The notes below the pieces were generated by a model. It was not told the origin of the DNA and ran no database searches. It saw only the letters and a list, made by a program, of their open reading frames with translations. From Crotophaga sulcirostris (Eukaryota; Chordata; Aves; Cuculiformes; Crotophagidae): a DNA stretch of 64,000 nt. Of this stretch, positions 27,601-38,330 are shown piece by piece. Position numbers and translations under genes: made by a program. The stretch is from the NCBI GenBank assembly GCA_013397455.1, contig VYZB01000026.1:1763074-1827073 (forward strand). Reading direction: 5' to 3'. Positions within the stretch are counted from its first letter, which is position 1; the number at the start of each line of letters is the position of its first letter.

Positions 27601-27940
27601 CTATATTTGTGTGTTTGTATAGAGGTTTCAATATGAAATAGCATTTTACAAAATGATCTTCTTTAAGAGTTCAATGCTGGAGCAGGGTACTTAAATTCCT
27701 TAGCTAATCTTCTCAGAGCAAAACTAACAGTAAGTAGAATACTCTGTCTCAGATATCTTTAATAGTATTTTAAAATTATATTACCATTGTGACTACTTTG
27801 AATTTCTCTGTAGCAAGTGCAATGAAAGATTAATACCTCTTTCTGCCAACGTACAAACCAGAAACCAGTACAGATATGCACACACACAAAAAGGCAGAAG
27901 ATACCAGAAATAATGTTGACTTGTGTATGGATGAGTTTTA

Positions 27941-28183
27941 ACCTTTACTGAGACTAGGATTATTTTTTTCCTGTCTCTTCAACATACCAATTTCTATAGT
28001 ATCCTCTGTTTTGTTTCATGTCTCTTTCCTTGGAAATCTCTCCTCCAGCATCTCTTCAGTGGAAAGTTCAGCTAAGCACTACAAAATTTCCTGCACTTTC
28101 TTCTTGTCAAGGTCAATGTTACCTTTCTGCTTTGTCTGTTTATAATTAGGTATTTCTTCACGCTTCCTCCTGTTCAGAACAAG
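27941..28183 (-). pseudogene. Possible decayed coding fragment, Lys/Glu-rich, two in-frame stops
   Basis: One minus-strand frame carries 34, 20 and 25 sense codons separated by TAG (28081-28079) and TGA (28018-28016). The segments are charged and protein-like, for example LNRRKREEIPNYK, DLDKKKVQEIL and AELSTEEMLEERFPRKET. Both stops are one C-to-T transition from a sense codon, as expected in a neutrally decaying gene. However, the strand is purine-rich, which produces Lys/Glu/Arg codons without any selection. No family is recognised and there is no poly(A) tail or target-site duplication to prove a retrocopy. Confidence 0.15.
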
Positions 28184-31100
28184 CTAGTTCTGAAATTGCA
28201 GGGTAAACAGTGAGGTTTTGTAATATCTATCACTGTGTACAATGAAAGAGTTGAGGATTTGAGGTACTAATTGTGTCTTTAGTGAAGATCCTAACTAATT
28301 ATGCGTATTTCGCTCTGGTGAAGCAATATGGTGTCATGTGGGAAGCCTCAGGAGCCAAGACTGTAGGGGGTTTTTCTCTTCTTTCCAGTAACTGAGAAGA
28401 ATAGAGGATCAAAAGTGAATGTTTTATCTAATAGTAACTCAGATAGTGAATTCAGTCTAATGTCAACTGGTAAAGGCCAACTATTTGCTTAACTAGGGAT
28501 GTGGAGCCTGAGGAAACAATGGAAGTGAGATGAGAATGTACAGTCCATCAAAATGCATATCAGCAAAGTTTGAATCTATTATTATAAATCTATTGTAAAT
28601 TTTAATTGTCTGGATTATAGCTGTGTTTCTTTTCTTGATCTACTTAATACATATTCTGGTGCCAGACCCTTCGGCTATTCAATTGCAATAAGGATGGGGC
28701 CTTGTGTCCCAGTTTTCCTGTACTATCCTATACCTTTTTTGGTGGACAATGATCTGGCAGTTCTTTTCTTCACATATGCAGCAGGTGTACATATAAATGA
28801 GATTGCTTAAAACCACCCCCATGTGCTTTTGTCTACCTAAAGATTGCCTAACCATAAAAACATTTCTTTATCTCTTAGTCTTGGTTTCCTCAGCCCTTCA
28901 GTGGTTTTCAGTTTTAATGCACAGTCTTTCTAGGAGTCCAAGATATACATGACCTTTCTCTGTAAATCATTGAGTCTGTTTTTCCAGTCATTATTTTTAT
29001 TTAAGCTGGATCCATTTCCCCACATCTCTCCCTCCCTTGATGTTCTACCTTTCTGAAGAAAACTATTGAAGCTTAATAGTGTCATAGAAAGATCCTTCTC
29101 TGGAATAAATATGACCTTGGCAAGTAATGATGAATTCCCTATAAACTGAGGCATCACATCAGCTAGTAGTTGTGCACAGATTCCCCCTGGATGCACACTC
29201 TTGGAGAGATAACTTGGCAAGAAAAGGTGAAGTACAAAGATGTCTCAAGAGACCCAAGTGCTAAGGGGCTGCAATCATTGCCAGCACCAGCTTTCAATCC
29301 TGTAGATGCCAAAATAGCCTCACACCTAAACATTCAGGATAAAATCCCAGAGACACTTCAGATAACTAAGCACTGAGCTGTTGACAGTGATTGTTAGCCT
29401 AAACCCTGTTTGCTTATTTTCCTTACAGACCAAACTCACAGATTACTCCAACCATGTTTAATTGTCACCAAGGCTTGGCACAATTGTGAACCTCCTGTTC
29501 TACAAAATAGTTAGCAGTTGGGAGTACTAAATTCCTTACTTGAAGAAGCTTGAACTAACGTTTCCATCTTCTGCTAGTTTGGGTTGTCTGACTTTTAATA
29601 TGACACACAAATATGTGCAGCTCTTGGTAATGAATTAAGTTGAGTGATGAGCTACCCTGAGCATTCATCTTCCAAATTTAGGCTACATTTTTCTCCATCC
29701 TATTCAGGATGCAACTCTGCCTTCACTTTACTTTTGACAACTACTTTAGCTGCACTGTGAAGGAAAAAATTTCAGTTATATGAAAATAAATCTCTACAAA
29801 AAATCTTGATTTGTGCAAAATAGAATAAAGCCAAGCCTCATTTTAAACAATACGAGGAATGGGCAAACATTCTTCTGGATTTTCAGAAAAACCAGGTTTG
29901 ATTTGAAACCTGCAGCTTTCAGAAATCTTCAGCCTTGAAAGCGTTATCTTGCTTTGAGACAAATACTATTGCTATTCATGACTCCCTGGTTCAATATGTT
30001 CCCTCACAAACCCTCACCCAACAGCTGCTTTAACTTTGGAGTCAAAACTTAGGTAGTCACACTGTGCTCCTGTTACAAACAAGCACCTCTGGGTTCATAT
30101 AATATTAAAATAAGCATACATGGCAAAGCAGAAAAAACCTCTGTCCTGTCTGTTTCTGCAGCTCAGCATTTTTACCGCTTCGTGATGGATCCTATTGTAT
30201 CAAACCTTCAGCCTGTTTGCCACAGTTCTTTAGAGCTAGAAGGGGTCATCTGCTCAGCACCACTGTATGTGTGGCGTTGTAAGATTTACACACTGCTGAA
30301 AGTACACACTGATCAAAGGCAGAAGAGTTCAACCCCAGAGGCACAGGCCATAATTTGAGGACTTTATGGACATACAAAATCACAACTTCTTGCTCAAAAG
30401 AACATCATAGCAGGGCCGCTATGGAGGGTTCCTTGGGGTCTCTTTGCCTAATGGAGATTGCTTTCAAAGCAAACATAAGAATATCATATTGCCTCATCTC
30501 TTCTAAGCTGTTCATGCTCAAGGAAGTATTTTTCTTCTGCTTAATTACACAACTTCACCATTGCCAAGACAATAACTCTTTTTAAAATAACAATGTTCAT
30601 GCTCTCTTACCCTTTCCTGCACCTTCCAAGTCACATCTATTTGTGTGATATTTACAACTGAATTTGTATTTCAGTGTTGCCAACCTTTATGGGCTCATGT
30701 CTTCCCAAACTAGCAATGTAATTACAACTGTCTACCTCCTGGTATTTATTATTAATATGAATATAATGAAATGGGTGATTAAGCAGTCACTGGTTACTCC
30801 TGTAATCACCAGACCAGCCCCCTAAGGAAACTGGGTTCAATAACATGTCACTGGAATGATAAAATCTTAATGAGTCATCAACGAGATGCAGAACTGTGAG
30901 GCTCGACAGAGTTCAAGTCCTGTTTATCATAAAAGTGAAAGGAGCTGAAGTTGGATGAAGAGGAGAAATAGCACAAAATAGAGGGATAGATAGTCAGCTG
31001 CTGTGATTTGCATTACCTGTGTTAAACCTCTGACACATAAAACCTGCTGAGGATCTGCCCCTCATTATTAACACAGTAGTGGCAAAATCTTTATTTTCAT

Positions 31101-31649
31101 ATGTAGTCTTATTTCCTGACTTCTACATTATTTCAGAGCACGTCAGAAATGGGACTACCTCCGCTCAACCTGCCCCCCAAGCTCATCTCCCCATCCTTTT
31201 TTCACTGAAATTGTCTGTGATAAGAAGTGAGTTACAGAAAAAGAGTTTCCAAACCCTCTGGCATCTCAGATCTGCTTATACAAGCTTCTCCTGATTAGTT
31301 AAAAATTCTTCTTGTTCTAATAATCCTCTCATTTCAAAGCTCCTTCATAGTTCCTTCACTGTCTTTTGTTGGCACGCAAACGAGCAACCTCAGGTATGGA
31401 TGTTTAACTTTTTTGTTCTTTTTTTTCAAAGTCTTATAGTTTTCAGATACACAAAGCCAGATATGCTCTGGTTTTTTCTTTCCTGAATGTATTCTTCGTG
31501 CTGTTAATAATTCATATTATTAAGAAGGGAGGAAAAAAAAAAAAAGAAATTACTCAAAGCCCTCTTTGACATAAAAAAGTGACAATGCTTCCGGAAGATA
31601 GAGTGCAGGTCAAGTTCAGACTTGGGAGAAGCGGCTGTAACTCTATTGA

Positions 31650-31920
31650 ATTATTTCCAGATTATTCATTACGTCAAGGCAATATGTCAACTACTCAATA
31701 ATGTATCCTACTCCAACCTTCAATTAACCTTTTTATTCTTAAGCATTTAGCTTGGTAAGTCATGCAAATTAATTTATTAAGAAGGCAATAAACAGTGAGC
31801 CACAAGAATCAGGAGCTGGGTGATTAGGTGTTTAGTTATATGGTTTATTATTTATTTAAACTGAATTTTGATGAATTATTGAAGCTTTAACATTAGTCCT
31901 TTTTTTCAAAGTAATGTTGA
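31650..31920. promoter_or_regulatory. Possible enhancer: CRE-like, octamer and homeodomain cores
   Basis: TTACGTCA (31669-31676) resembles an ATF/CREB or C/EBP-ATF site. An exact octamer ATGCAAAT (31762-31769) runs straight into TAATTTATTAAG, a POU-homeodomain arrangement. TTATTATTTATTTAAA and GAATTATTGAAG follow. The block is unique and has no long ORF. This motif stacking resembles deeply conserved developmental enhancers; conservation itself was not tested. Confidence 0.3.
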
Positions 31921-32070
31921 GATATTTTTTCTGAAGTGCAGAGATGATTCTCTAAGAGCTGCATACGACATGATCTAAGGCACATGCATTTTCTTCAGTA
32001 ATCTGATATTTCAGTACTTTAGGCCTTTGAGCCTTAACTGTTATTCCCACTATAAACAAGGAACTGATGC

Positions 32071-32097
32071 AAAAATAAAAAATAAAAAATAAAAATA
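32071..32097 (+). repeat. (AAAAAT)n simple repeat
   Basis: About four A5-6T units in tandem, with no sign of a poly(A)-tailed retrocopy upstream. Confidence 0.85.
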
Positions 32098-34045
32098 CCA
32101 GTTAACATGACACAGGACCTACAGGAGAGACAAATCTTTCTGTAAGTCAGGTAAGGTGCTCCAGAATCACTGCATTGGCTCTATATACCTGTGTTTAAAC
32201 ATGTTATTTGCTCCCAAATGGTCAAGTGACTACTTTTATGTCAGTTGATGCATAAGAACTCAGTGTATGCATGTGTTGTCTTCCCTTGCAGCAAGAAGTA
32301 TTTCAGATTAACTGACAGGTGAAGTCAATCTGCATGAAAACTTCCTAGAAATGAGCAAAAGCAAGGTACTCAGCTCACCATTTGTAACCAGTGACAGTGA
32401 AACTAATAACATTAGAATTTCAGATCTGACCTATTATAACCCATCACTCTAAACACGGTCTATGTCTTCACCCTGACAAACAAAACAAATAGTATCTGTC
32501 TGATGACTGTGGCTAACACTAATACATGGCAGAGAATAACCACTCCATCATTTAGTTCAGCTCATTTAGAGCTTTCTTTTTGTTTTAAGTGACACTGTTA
32601 AGGTTTGGATTTTATGTTGTAAACCTGACAGTTGAAAGCAGAAATGAATCTACTCCTAATTCACAGTGACAGACACTGGGTTTTACAGGTCCAAAGTGCC
32701 AGTGTGAACTTGCAGATTCCTCCCTTTGTTTTCTATCTTCCAGTTATTCCCTGTAGTTCAGGATACAGACGGTTTTGGAAGATAGTACATACAAAACTTA
32801 CCTTTGCACATATATTTTTTCGATGGGTTCAAGAAACTGTCTACCCTAGAATTTATGAATAAAGATGAGTGACTGTGCAATTTCCTTTTATAAAATGTAA
32901 GTCTACTAAAAAAGTGGGAAAAGTAACTAGCTACTGTTCCCTATGAATATTGTTGATCAGTGTCATGAATTATGCATGTATCCCTCGTGGGTCCAGTGTC
33001 CTCTGGCACTTCTTAAGCAGTAGCTCAATACTTTCTACCACTCCGATAAATCATTCAATAGGGAATGGGTAAGTCCTGGTTCTCGAGCCATTGTTCAGAG
33101 GCGCTGACTGATGTGGTTTGTCAAACAGCTTAGTTTTACATTCCATAGCTGAAAGTCTGACATCCAAGTCTTTATAGTCCACCAAGGTCACAGGGACATC
33201 AGAGTTGTGAAGTGTGTTTTCAGCTTCTTGGATGCTAGGAAATGGCTTGAAATTAAGCAGGAAAAACTCTGCTCCAGTAGACGCCGGGGTTTTTCTGATG
33301 CTTTTTTTTTTATCTTTACAGAGATATGAGATAACAATGGTGTCTCAAGGAGCTGATATTTCTTTCTTTAAGGAGAATTAGGGGTCAGATATTTCTATAA
33401 TGCTCACAATATCTATGGTAAAAAACTATTCAATGAAAATAACATGGGGCTTTCTCTTCAGGACTGAATCTATTCCAGACATCTCTTCTATGCGTGTTGT
33501 GAAAAAGATTGTGTGGGACTGTTGGAGGAATTCTGCCTTTCACAGATTACGGGTTAACTAAATAGTTCTTTAGAGAAAGATAACAAGGTTACATTTCAAA
33601 ATGGGTGGTTGCAACCCAACCCTGAACACTAACAGATTGTTCTCACTGCTATATGCTGCAGCTTCCCTTTAGTTACCAAAGCTAAGTGAAATAACGAAGT
33701 AACCATGCTAAATACATCTCAATCTCTTAAATAAATTTTCTCTCTCCATGTTGGAGTTCTTTCTGTCTGTAATTTGTTTGAGACTTTAAGAGGCAAGTTT
33801 ACTACAGAGAGATTATTTGTAGGATATTGGAACTGGATGATTTTCAAATGTAGTGTCAGAAACATCCATGTCAGACAGAACTGGAAAGTTCATATTGTTT
33901 CCATCAGGGAGCAAGAATGAGTCTCATGCCCTGTGCATCTAACCAACAAAATGTCAAAAGGAACAGCCACAAAGAGAATCTGGCAGATATGGTAAAAATG
34001 TTCATGAAAACTTACTGTAAAATACATCTGACTGGTGTAAAAATT

Positions 34046-34621
34046 TTATTTCAAAGTCTTGAAGAGAATAAAATGCATTCTGTAGTTCAAATATTCACGT
34101 GGAAGTATCACGAAAAACCACAAAAAAACTTCCCCAAACCCCCAAATCAATGTCAGAACTAAAATCTTTCTCCTGGTGGCATTCTGATAAAGACAGACAG
34201 ATCTGAGGATGGTGCAAGTGGAAAAAAAAAGCAAGAATAAAAAATAGTTAGCAGCTGAAAATAATGTGGAAGATGCGTCAACTCTCCCTTGTCTATCCCT
34301 GAAAGAACAGAAATAAGAAATGAGGGAAAAGCATTTCCATCTCCTTAATGCTAGAAGCATAATAAATGGGAAGTTCAGTCCCTCCAAAAGGCCTTCACTC
34401 TCTTTCAAACACCTTGAAGTCATGGTACCAGACTTGATTCCCAGTGCAAGATCTTCCACGGTGCCGTCATACCAGCAGCGCAGTCCTGCAGGTATCATGT
34501 ATAGCACATGTTTGACAAACTGCTCTATGCCACTGTTGCTGATATCTTTGTTACGCTTTTGCTTTGGTGCACATTTCAGATTTTTATATCCAGCTGGGGA
34601 AAAAGCTTGACATGCACACAC
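34046..34621 (-). CDS. Longest ORF of the window, 191 codons, unrecognised
   Basis: This is open from ATG to stop on the minus strand. The first two thirds have a codon pattern (many purine-first, pyrimidine-third codons) and a mixed composition that look more coding-like than the surroundings, including FVKHVLYMIPAGLRCWYDG. The last third is Phe/Leu-rich, from a run of A on the plus strand, and looks accidental. By my rough estimate for DNA this AT-rich, fewer than one ORF this long is expected by chance in 64 kb. Exon-like boundaries exist inside it: acceptor TTTTTCCCCAG before 34593 and donor GTATGA after 34473, leaving a 121-nt open block. No domain, signal peptide or family is recognised. 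It could be a decayed coding fragment, an exon, or chance. Confidence 0.18.
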   Translation of the reverse strand: MCACQAFSPAGYKNLKCAPKQKRNKDISNSGIEQFVKHVLYMIPAGLRCWYDGTVEDLALGIKSGTMTSRCLKESEGLLEGLNFPFIMLLALRRWKCFSLISYFCSFRDRQGRVDASSTLFSAANYFLFLLFFSTCTILRSVCLYQNATRRKILVLTLIWGFGEVFLWFFVILPREYLNYRMHFILFKTLK

Positions 34622-35426
34622 CTTCCCAATACGTTACACATCTGCTTGTTAGTACACAGTAGGGAGCTGATCGTAAAGAATCCCAATTCTATTCTTGGCT
34701 CTCCGAGTGACACATGCTGTGTGCAGCCTGGTGAACTGAATTGTCCAAACTGATGCAGTTATCCTAAAAAGTGAAATGGAAAAGAAGACAAATTGGGGTC
34801 TGACATATAAGCACGTTGACTCTGAATCCTTGTCTAGCTGTGAAAACTCTCTGTTATATCATTTTAAGTTTACCAACTTCCTTCTAAACTGCCTTCTTTG
34901 TTAGATTTTTGACCCTATTCAATAATAACAGCATAAAAATAGATGATGATTTAACAGTAGTTAAGAGTGAGATTTGTTTTCTTCTTTCTGCTTCTGGATA
35001 ATAAGAATAAACAAAATAAAAAGAATATTTGCTGAAAGCCTCTCTCTTCCTCTTTGATTTCTGTTTTTCTTTACTTGTTTATTCTTCTGACATAAATGGT
35101 ATCCCTCACACAGTGACAGAGCTATCATGAAATTAAATTCAACACGTGTTGTCTGAGAACATATTTTCATCTGTATCTGAACAGTGCTGAAAACTCTCTG
35201 GACTCTGTTACCCTAGGACTGAGCATAGAAGAAACAATGAGGCCAAAGGATGTTTAATTTTTTCCCAAAATGGTATAAAGAGAAACATTACAGTGAAAAA
35301 CCTATCAAAAGAGCAATTACTCTCTTCTTTTTCCTCCCTTGTCAGGTCCTCAATTCACATTATAACATTTTGATTGTACTCAAAGCCTTCACCTAGGAGA
35401 CTTGGGTTTTGCCATTTATAAAACTA

Positions 35427-35869
35427 CTGGAGAGTGTCCAGAAGAGGCCGCAAAGCTGGTGAAAGGTCTAGAGGGGAAGTCGTATGAGGAGCAGCTGAAG
35501 GCACTTAGTCTGTTCAGCCTGGAGAAGAGGGGATCTCATAGCTGTTTACTGCCTACTCACAAGGGAAGGAGGAGAAACAGGTACTTTTCTCTCTGGTGAT
35601 CCATGATAGGACTAGAGGTAATGGCAGGAAGATGAGCCAGGGGAGGATTGGGTTGGATATTAGGAAGAGGTTCTTCACCCAGTGGGTGGTGGAGCACTAG
35701 AACAGCTCCCCAGGGAAGCAGTCATGGTGCCAAGTCTGCCAGTATTCAAGAAACATTTGGACAATGCCCTCAGTCACATGGTGTGAGTGTCCTATGTAGG
35801 GATAGGAGTTGGACTCAATTATCCATTTGGATCCCTTCCAATTCGGATGATCCTATGATTCTATGATTC
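35427..35869 (+). mobile_element. CR1 LINE, 3' fragment, plus strand
   Basis: Typical CR1 3' sequence runs in order: GTCCAGAAGAGGCC, a GAGGAGCAGCTGAAGG block, GTTCAGCCTGGAGAAGAGG, GGATATTAGGAAGAGGTTCTT, the GTGGTGGAGCACTAGAACAG block, a block near TTGGACAATGCCCTCAG, and GTTGGACTCAATTATCC before the 3' end. It ends in two TCTATGAT-like octamers (35852-35867), the CR1 terminal repeat used in place of poly(A). It is strongly 5'-truncated, as nearly all CR1 copies are, and carries only the end of ORF2 and the 3' UTR. ORFs inside it (35402-35599, 35648-35866) are not genes. Subfamily not assigned. Confidence 0.95.
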
Positions 35870-38040
35870 CCATGAGGAGCCAAAGACATGAAGCTCCAGT
35901 TAAAACTGAGCTCTGCAGCCTTACTAAACACTACATGGTCCTGTGGCGCTGCACCAATGGACGGATCTCTGCTGCTCATGGAAAAGATTGACAGGGTTGG
36001 AAGTAAATCTAGCTACTGCTCACAAGTTAGCAGGGTGTATCTTTACACCATTTAGCAGGCGCATTATCCACAAAACCAGTAAAATATCATGGCTTTTTTT
36101 CAAGAAACTTTGTTAGAGTTCAATACAGAAGGAAACCAACACGTGGATGCAATGTCACTAAAATGCCAAAGAAAGTCTCACCAGAAAAAGAGGCCAGAGT
36201 GCGAAAAGTATCCAGTTGATTTAATGGAAGTGCGAGCTTTTCTTAAAATGTGAACTGCTTAGCAGAAGTACTTCAGCGTTTCCTCGTTCACCTCAGTGTA
36301 CTCAATAAAACTGGGATTTAAAGAGAGCTCACAGAAGTGAGAGATTCATTGCATCCTATTTGCCATCTACGATGAGGTGTTTGATAATCACCTACAGCCA
36401 GCGGAGAAAGAGAGAAACTGATGGAAAACAAATCCTCCCATTGCATCTATGCTACCCAAGAACTACTTTTTTATTTCCTTGATTTTGATTTAAATTATTT
36501 AATCAGTTGTATGATATAATTTCACAAGTGAGAAAAGCACATTGGCTTCCTAAGGATATTAGTCAGCAGTATTGTGTTCTTCTCTAGCTTGTGTACTTCA
36601 GTTTGAGAGCAGAACATCTGCTCTTTATCATCGACTATTCAAAATCTCGTATGCTAGCTCTTCAGAGCAAGAGCAGCTTGACTGATAGACCATTAGATCA
36701 ACAATGCAATTCAATTTTACTGCTGAAAAAAAATTTACTCTTGAAAACAGATTTCTTTCTTTTCTCTATCAAAGCACTTATTTGAACAATAAAGAAAAAT
36801 AAACACCACTTACATTCAGAGCAAATGTAACCCTACATGATATTTTTACTGACACTCAAATTCAGGTGAAATTTATGCTCAACAAAGAAAATTGGAAATG
36901 AAAGAAGGCATTAATGCAAAAGTATTTGTAAAAGTTAAAGAAAGAAGGAACATTTAATGGTGCTATCATGGATGTCAGAGTAACAGATCAGTGAATCATA
37001 TTCTCAGTCTACTCTTTCTTTTAGTGGACAGACAGCAACACTGAAGATGGTGCCTTGAATTCAGATCCTAGGCCAAGGCTCTAGCTGTCACCTTCTGGCC
37101 TTTATGTCTGTATGCTATTCTACACTGAACATTGATGAAACCATTTTCTGTTTAGGAGGAACTTGCTATGCCAAACACGTCACAAAGTCCCAGAGAATGA
37201 AAGAGGGAACAGGAATGTTGGTGGCAGGTTAAACAGAAGAGAGTTATGTAGTGTGAGAAAGCACAGAAAGACTTAGATGAAGACAGAGGTCTTTAATTTT
37301 AATTTAGCTACTTGGAGACATGTAGCAAGGAAGCATGAGAGTGCTGAGTTGATCAGGTATACTGCTGTGGTTAGGAATCCAGCCTGCAAGGATAGGGAAT
37401 GAGCTTCCTCTGATTTGGACTCCCTGATGGACCAAGTGAATTGCTGCTCCTGAGAGATGAGCACCTGTGTAGTTCCTACTGTGGAAGAGACGGGGAAAAA
37501 GAAAAGGGGAACTTCATCTAACATCAGTTGCTATCTTCTTTTATTACAACCTGTTGATGGTAGTAAAATGAAGAGCAAGGCTACCTGTCCTCAGAGATCT
37601 GCACCATACTCTGTCCTCTCTCTGTCCCTTTTCTCTGCTCCCTACGTCCCACGGAAAAAACAGTTCCAAGAAGATCTGAACCAGCTCTGCTTGCTGTAAT
37701 TCATCCCTTTCTTAACTCTCTCATTTTGACACAACTCTAACATACCTTTCTCATCCCCTTCCTTCTTGCCAGCGAGTTGTGAGCACTAATACGGATTAAA
37801 TACTCTGCAGGAAACATGCAAAGATGTAGATTGGAGCAATGGACAAATAGTCCAGCTTATCGTTGAAGCAACCAACTTGCTGGACATGTGCAGCAGCAGT
37901 TTGAGCAGTTTTCTCCTTATCTAAGTAAGAGTAAACCATGTGAGAAGATGGCAGGAGCTAGCTAATGCTACATGTGTTGTGTGGGACCCAGGGAGAAACG
38001 CCTTAACACAATCTTGAGATATGTATAATCTAAATAAACT
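35870..38040. other. Unique DNA between CR1 and microsatellite
   Basis: No gene or transposon is recognised. Short ORFs on both strands overlap each other around 37273-37699 and have no motif. Confidence 0.55.
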
Positions 38041-38330
38041 ACTATTTTCGTTTTCATTCCCTTCATTTTCTTTCATTGCCTTTTCCTTTCCTTTTATTTT
38101 TCCTTTTCCTTTGTCTTTTCCTTTCCTTTTCCTTTCTCCTTTCCTTTCCTTTCCTTTCCTTTCCTTTCCTTTCCTTTCTTTTTCCTCTTCTCTTCTCTTC
38201 TCTTCTCTTCTCTTCTCTTCTCTTCTCTTCTCTTCTCTTCTCTTCTCTTCTCTTCTCTTCTCTTCTTCTTCTCTTCTCTTCTCTTTTCTCCTCTCTTTCC
38301 TTTTACTTTTTTTTTCTTTTCCCAAATGCC
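38041..38330 (+). repeat. Long pyrimidine tract with two pentanucleotide microsatellites
   Basis: The plus strand is almost entirely C and T for nearly 290 bp (purine strand on minus). A (CCTTT)n array of about eight copies (38138-38178) passes into a perfect (TCTTC)n array of 16 copies (38186-38265), with impure CT-rich flanks. This creates the Ser/Phe/Leu-rich plus ORFs and the Lys/Arg/Glu-rich minus ORF at 37921-38503, which are not genes. Homopurine-homopyrimidine mirror tracts of this length can form triplex H-DNA and are usually length-polymorphic. Confidence 0.97.
38186..38265 (+). repeat. (TCTTC)n microsatellite, 16 perfect copies
   Basis: An uninterrupted pentamer array of 80 bp lies inside the larger pyrimidine tract. 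Perfection over 16 units suggests it is young and still mutable. It is followed by a TCTTCTTCT phase break. Confidence 0.93.

Larger units (their letters stand above)
15623..27940. other. Unique intergenic or intronic DNA
   Basis: No gene or transposon is recognised. Candidate regulatory blocks (16901-17263, 20570-20780, 22400-22660) and a weak plus-strand exon-like block ending at 24634 are listed separately. Remaining ORFs are short and overlap on both strands. Confidence 0.55.
28184..34045. other. Unique AT-rich DNA with candidate regulatory block
   Basis: No gene or transposon is recognised. An (AAAAAT)n run (32071-32097) and a possible enhancer block (31650-31920) are listed separately. 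ORFs are at most about 96 codons, on both strands, without motifs. Confidence 0.55.

Noticed and set aside
35402..35866. Two plus-strand ORFs of 65 and 72 codons
   Set aside because: They lie within the CR1 3' fragment and are not in a continuous ORF2 frame.
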